Shown here piece by piece: positions 6,268 through 7,041 of a DNA stretch of 7,041 nt. This stretch comes from Pseudomonadota bacterium. Its GTDB lineage: Bacteria > Pseudomonadota > Gammaproteobacteria > Burkholderiales > Burkholderiaceae_C. Location: contig JAEWVY010000081.1 in assembly GCA_023396625.1 (NCBI GenBank), positions 1 to 7,041 on the forward strand, written 5' to 3'. The notes under the pieces are model-generated. The model did not search any database. It was not told where the DNA came from and saw only the letters and a list, made by a program, of their open reading frames with translations. Every line of letters begins with the position of its first letter. The first letter of the stretch is position 1. Both the position numbers and the translations under genes were made by a program.

Positions 6268-6441
6268 TCACTCCTTGTCGTCCACGAGACCCGGACCGAG
6301 CAGCCGGACGGTTACGTCCTCGATTTCCGGCGCCACGCGGTGCTCACGCACGAAGGCCCACCACAGCCCCGTCAGCAACACCCCCTTGACCGCCACCGCG
6401 ATGGCGAGCCTTTTCACCAGTTGTCGATCCTGTGGGGTCAT
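6268..6441 (-). CDS. cydP: Putative small cytochrome oxidase subunit CydP
   Basis: This 57-residue protein has a short charged N-terminus (TPQDRQLVKR), one hydrophobic segment at about 12-31 containing the motif AVKGVLLTGLWWAF, and a polar C-terminal tail. That pattern, with a lysine inside the helix and a closing WWAF, and its place just before cydA fit my recollection of the CydP family of putative small cytochrome bd subunits. Function is not established in detail. The ATG at 6441 is chosen because it directly precedes the conserved part. In-frame GTG at 6453 or 6462 and TTG at 6474 would add 4, 7 or 11 residues and have an AAGGTGG nearby, so the start is uncertain. The stop is 4 bases before the cydA ATG and the gene's end contains the cydA ribosome site, so the two are tightly coupled. 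Confidence 0.78.
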   Translation of the reverse strand: MTPQDRQLVKRLAIAVAVKGVLLTGLWWAFVREHRVAPEIEDVTVRLLGPGLVDDKE

Positions 6442-6494
6442 GGCCGCGTCCACGTCATCCACCCACCTTACCAAGATTCCGGTCAGACGCCAAA

Positions 6495-6508
6495 TTGAGA
6501 AGCATCAT
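6495..6508 (-). promoter_or_regulatory. FNR/Anr-like box upstream of the cyd operon
   Basis: Read on the - strand, the site is ATGAT-GCTT-CTCAA, matching TTGAT-N4-ATCAA at 8 of 10 positions. It lies in the 132-base gap between the DUF3422 gene and cydP, 53 bases before the ATG at 6441. A class II start would fall near 6460, giving a leader of about 20 bases to that ATG and making the upstream TTG/GTG starts unlikely. The -10 is poor (TAAGGT at 6470-6465, or nothing clear), so promoter strength and exact start are uncertain. Control of cyd genes by FNR/Anr-type regulators is known in other proteobacteria. Confidence 0.45.
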
Positions 6509-6573
6509 TCCGAGGCCGAGTCCTTCCACGCGCGCCCGCTGGCGCCGTGGCGTCCTCTCAAGCCCTCGAGGGG

Positions 6574-7041
6574 CTACTCCGCGGAAGTCGTCAGCGGTGC
6601 GTGAAGCTTCGCGTGGATGCGGCGCGTGGTGCGCCAGACGGCCCACAGCACCAGGGGAATCAGCGCGCCGGCGGCCATTTCCGGGTTCAGCGGCACGCCC
6701 GCGCCCTTGAGCGCCTTGCCACCGTAGAGCAACAGGCTCACGACGTAGTAGGAAATGGCGGCGATCGACAGCCCTTCGACCGTGGACTGCAGCCGCAGCT
6801 GCAGCGCCTGCCCGCGCGTGAGCTTTTCCAGCAGCTGCTGGTTCTGCACCTCGGTGGCGATGTCGACCCGGGTGCGCAGCAGCGCACTGGCGCGCGAGAC
6901 GCGCTCGGACAGCGAGGCCAGGCGCCGCGCGGTCGCCGCCACCGTGGCCATCGCCGGCGACAGGCGCCGCTGCATGAACTCACCCAGCGTCTGGGTGCCG
7001 GCTATCGGCTGCTCGCGCAGCTCGGCGATGCGCTGCGCGAC
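6574..7041 (-). CDS. DUF3422 family membrane protein, C-terminal part
   Basis: The frame is open from the window edge (7041) to TAG at 6576-6574, giving the last 155 residues. The family is usually somewhat over 400 residues, so more than half is missing. The visible part begins VAQRIAELREQPIAGTQTLG and then has a helical, probably coiled-coil region, with ERVSRASALLRTRVDIATE and QNQQLLEKLTRGQALQLRLQ. Two membrane segments follow, AAISYYVVSLLLYGGKAL and GALIPLVLWAVW, and a basic tail. This pattern fits the DUF3422 family, whose function is unknown. The internal ATG at 6975 is not the start, because the conserved upstream sequence continues in frame. The gene reads toward cydP on the same strand. 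The 132-base gap with its own predicted regulatory site argues for separate transcription units. A CCCTCGAGGG palindrome (6562-6571) lies two bases past the stop, without a T-tract. Confidence 0.85.
   Translation of the reverse strand, partial: VAQRIAELREQPIAGTQTLGEFMQRRLSPAMATVAATARRLASLSERVSRASALLRTRVDIATEVQNQQLLEKLTRGQALQLRLQSTVEGLSIAAISYYVVSLLLYGGKALKGAGVPLNPEMAAGALIPLVLWAVWRTTRRIHAKLHAPLTTSAE

Noticed and set aside
4512..6389. 625-codon open frame on the + strand opposite cydA and cydB
   Set aside because: Its translation is rich in His, Arg, Gln and Gly with no fold pattern, and it lies antisense to two unmistakable genes. Long antisense frames are common in high-GC DNA.

Overview
The window reads as chromosome of a high-GC betaproteobacterium, most likely a member of the Burkholderiales (Comamonadaceae-like). 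This rests on protein character, codon use and intergenic style, not on a database match. I see no mobile element, CRISPR array, rRNA or tRNA. It looks like core metabolic DNA, with the most interesting material in small genes and regulatory sites.

Left block, + strand (1-2131): the C-terminal end of a NudJ-like Nudix hydrolase runs by an ATGA overlap into a TauE/SafE (TSUP) membrane transporter. After 14 bases comes mnmA, the tRNA 2-thiouridylase. A perfect 18-bp palindrome lies just after mnmA. It is followed at once by a near-consensus FNR/Anr box (9/10) and a TAGAAT -10 in class II spacing. These drive an unrecognised 101-residue two-helix membrane protein (2132-2437), which has its own terminator.

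Central and right block, - strand (2538-6441): a complete cytochrome bd ubiquinol oxidase operon, read right to left. The order is cydP (small putative subunit), cydA (long Q-loop type), cydB, cydX (38 residues), ybgE, and finally a group II truncated haemoglobin. Junctions are tight: 4 bases with a Shine-Dalgarno inside cydP, 12 bases, then 57 bases, then a GTGA overlap, then 85 bases. An FNR-like box (8/10) lies upstream of cydP. Far right (6574-7041) is the C-terminal part of a DUF3422 family membrane protein, also on the - strand and cut by the window edge.

Taken together, the cyd operon and the small membrane gene suggest a low-oxygen response. A high-affinity quinol oxidase and an O2/NO-binding globin sit next to a small membrane protein under a predicted FNR-type promoter. 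The shared regulation is inferred from sequence motifs only.
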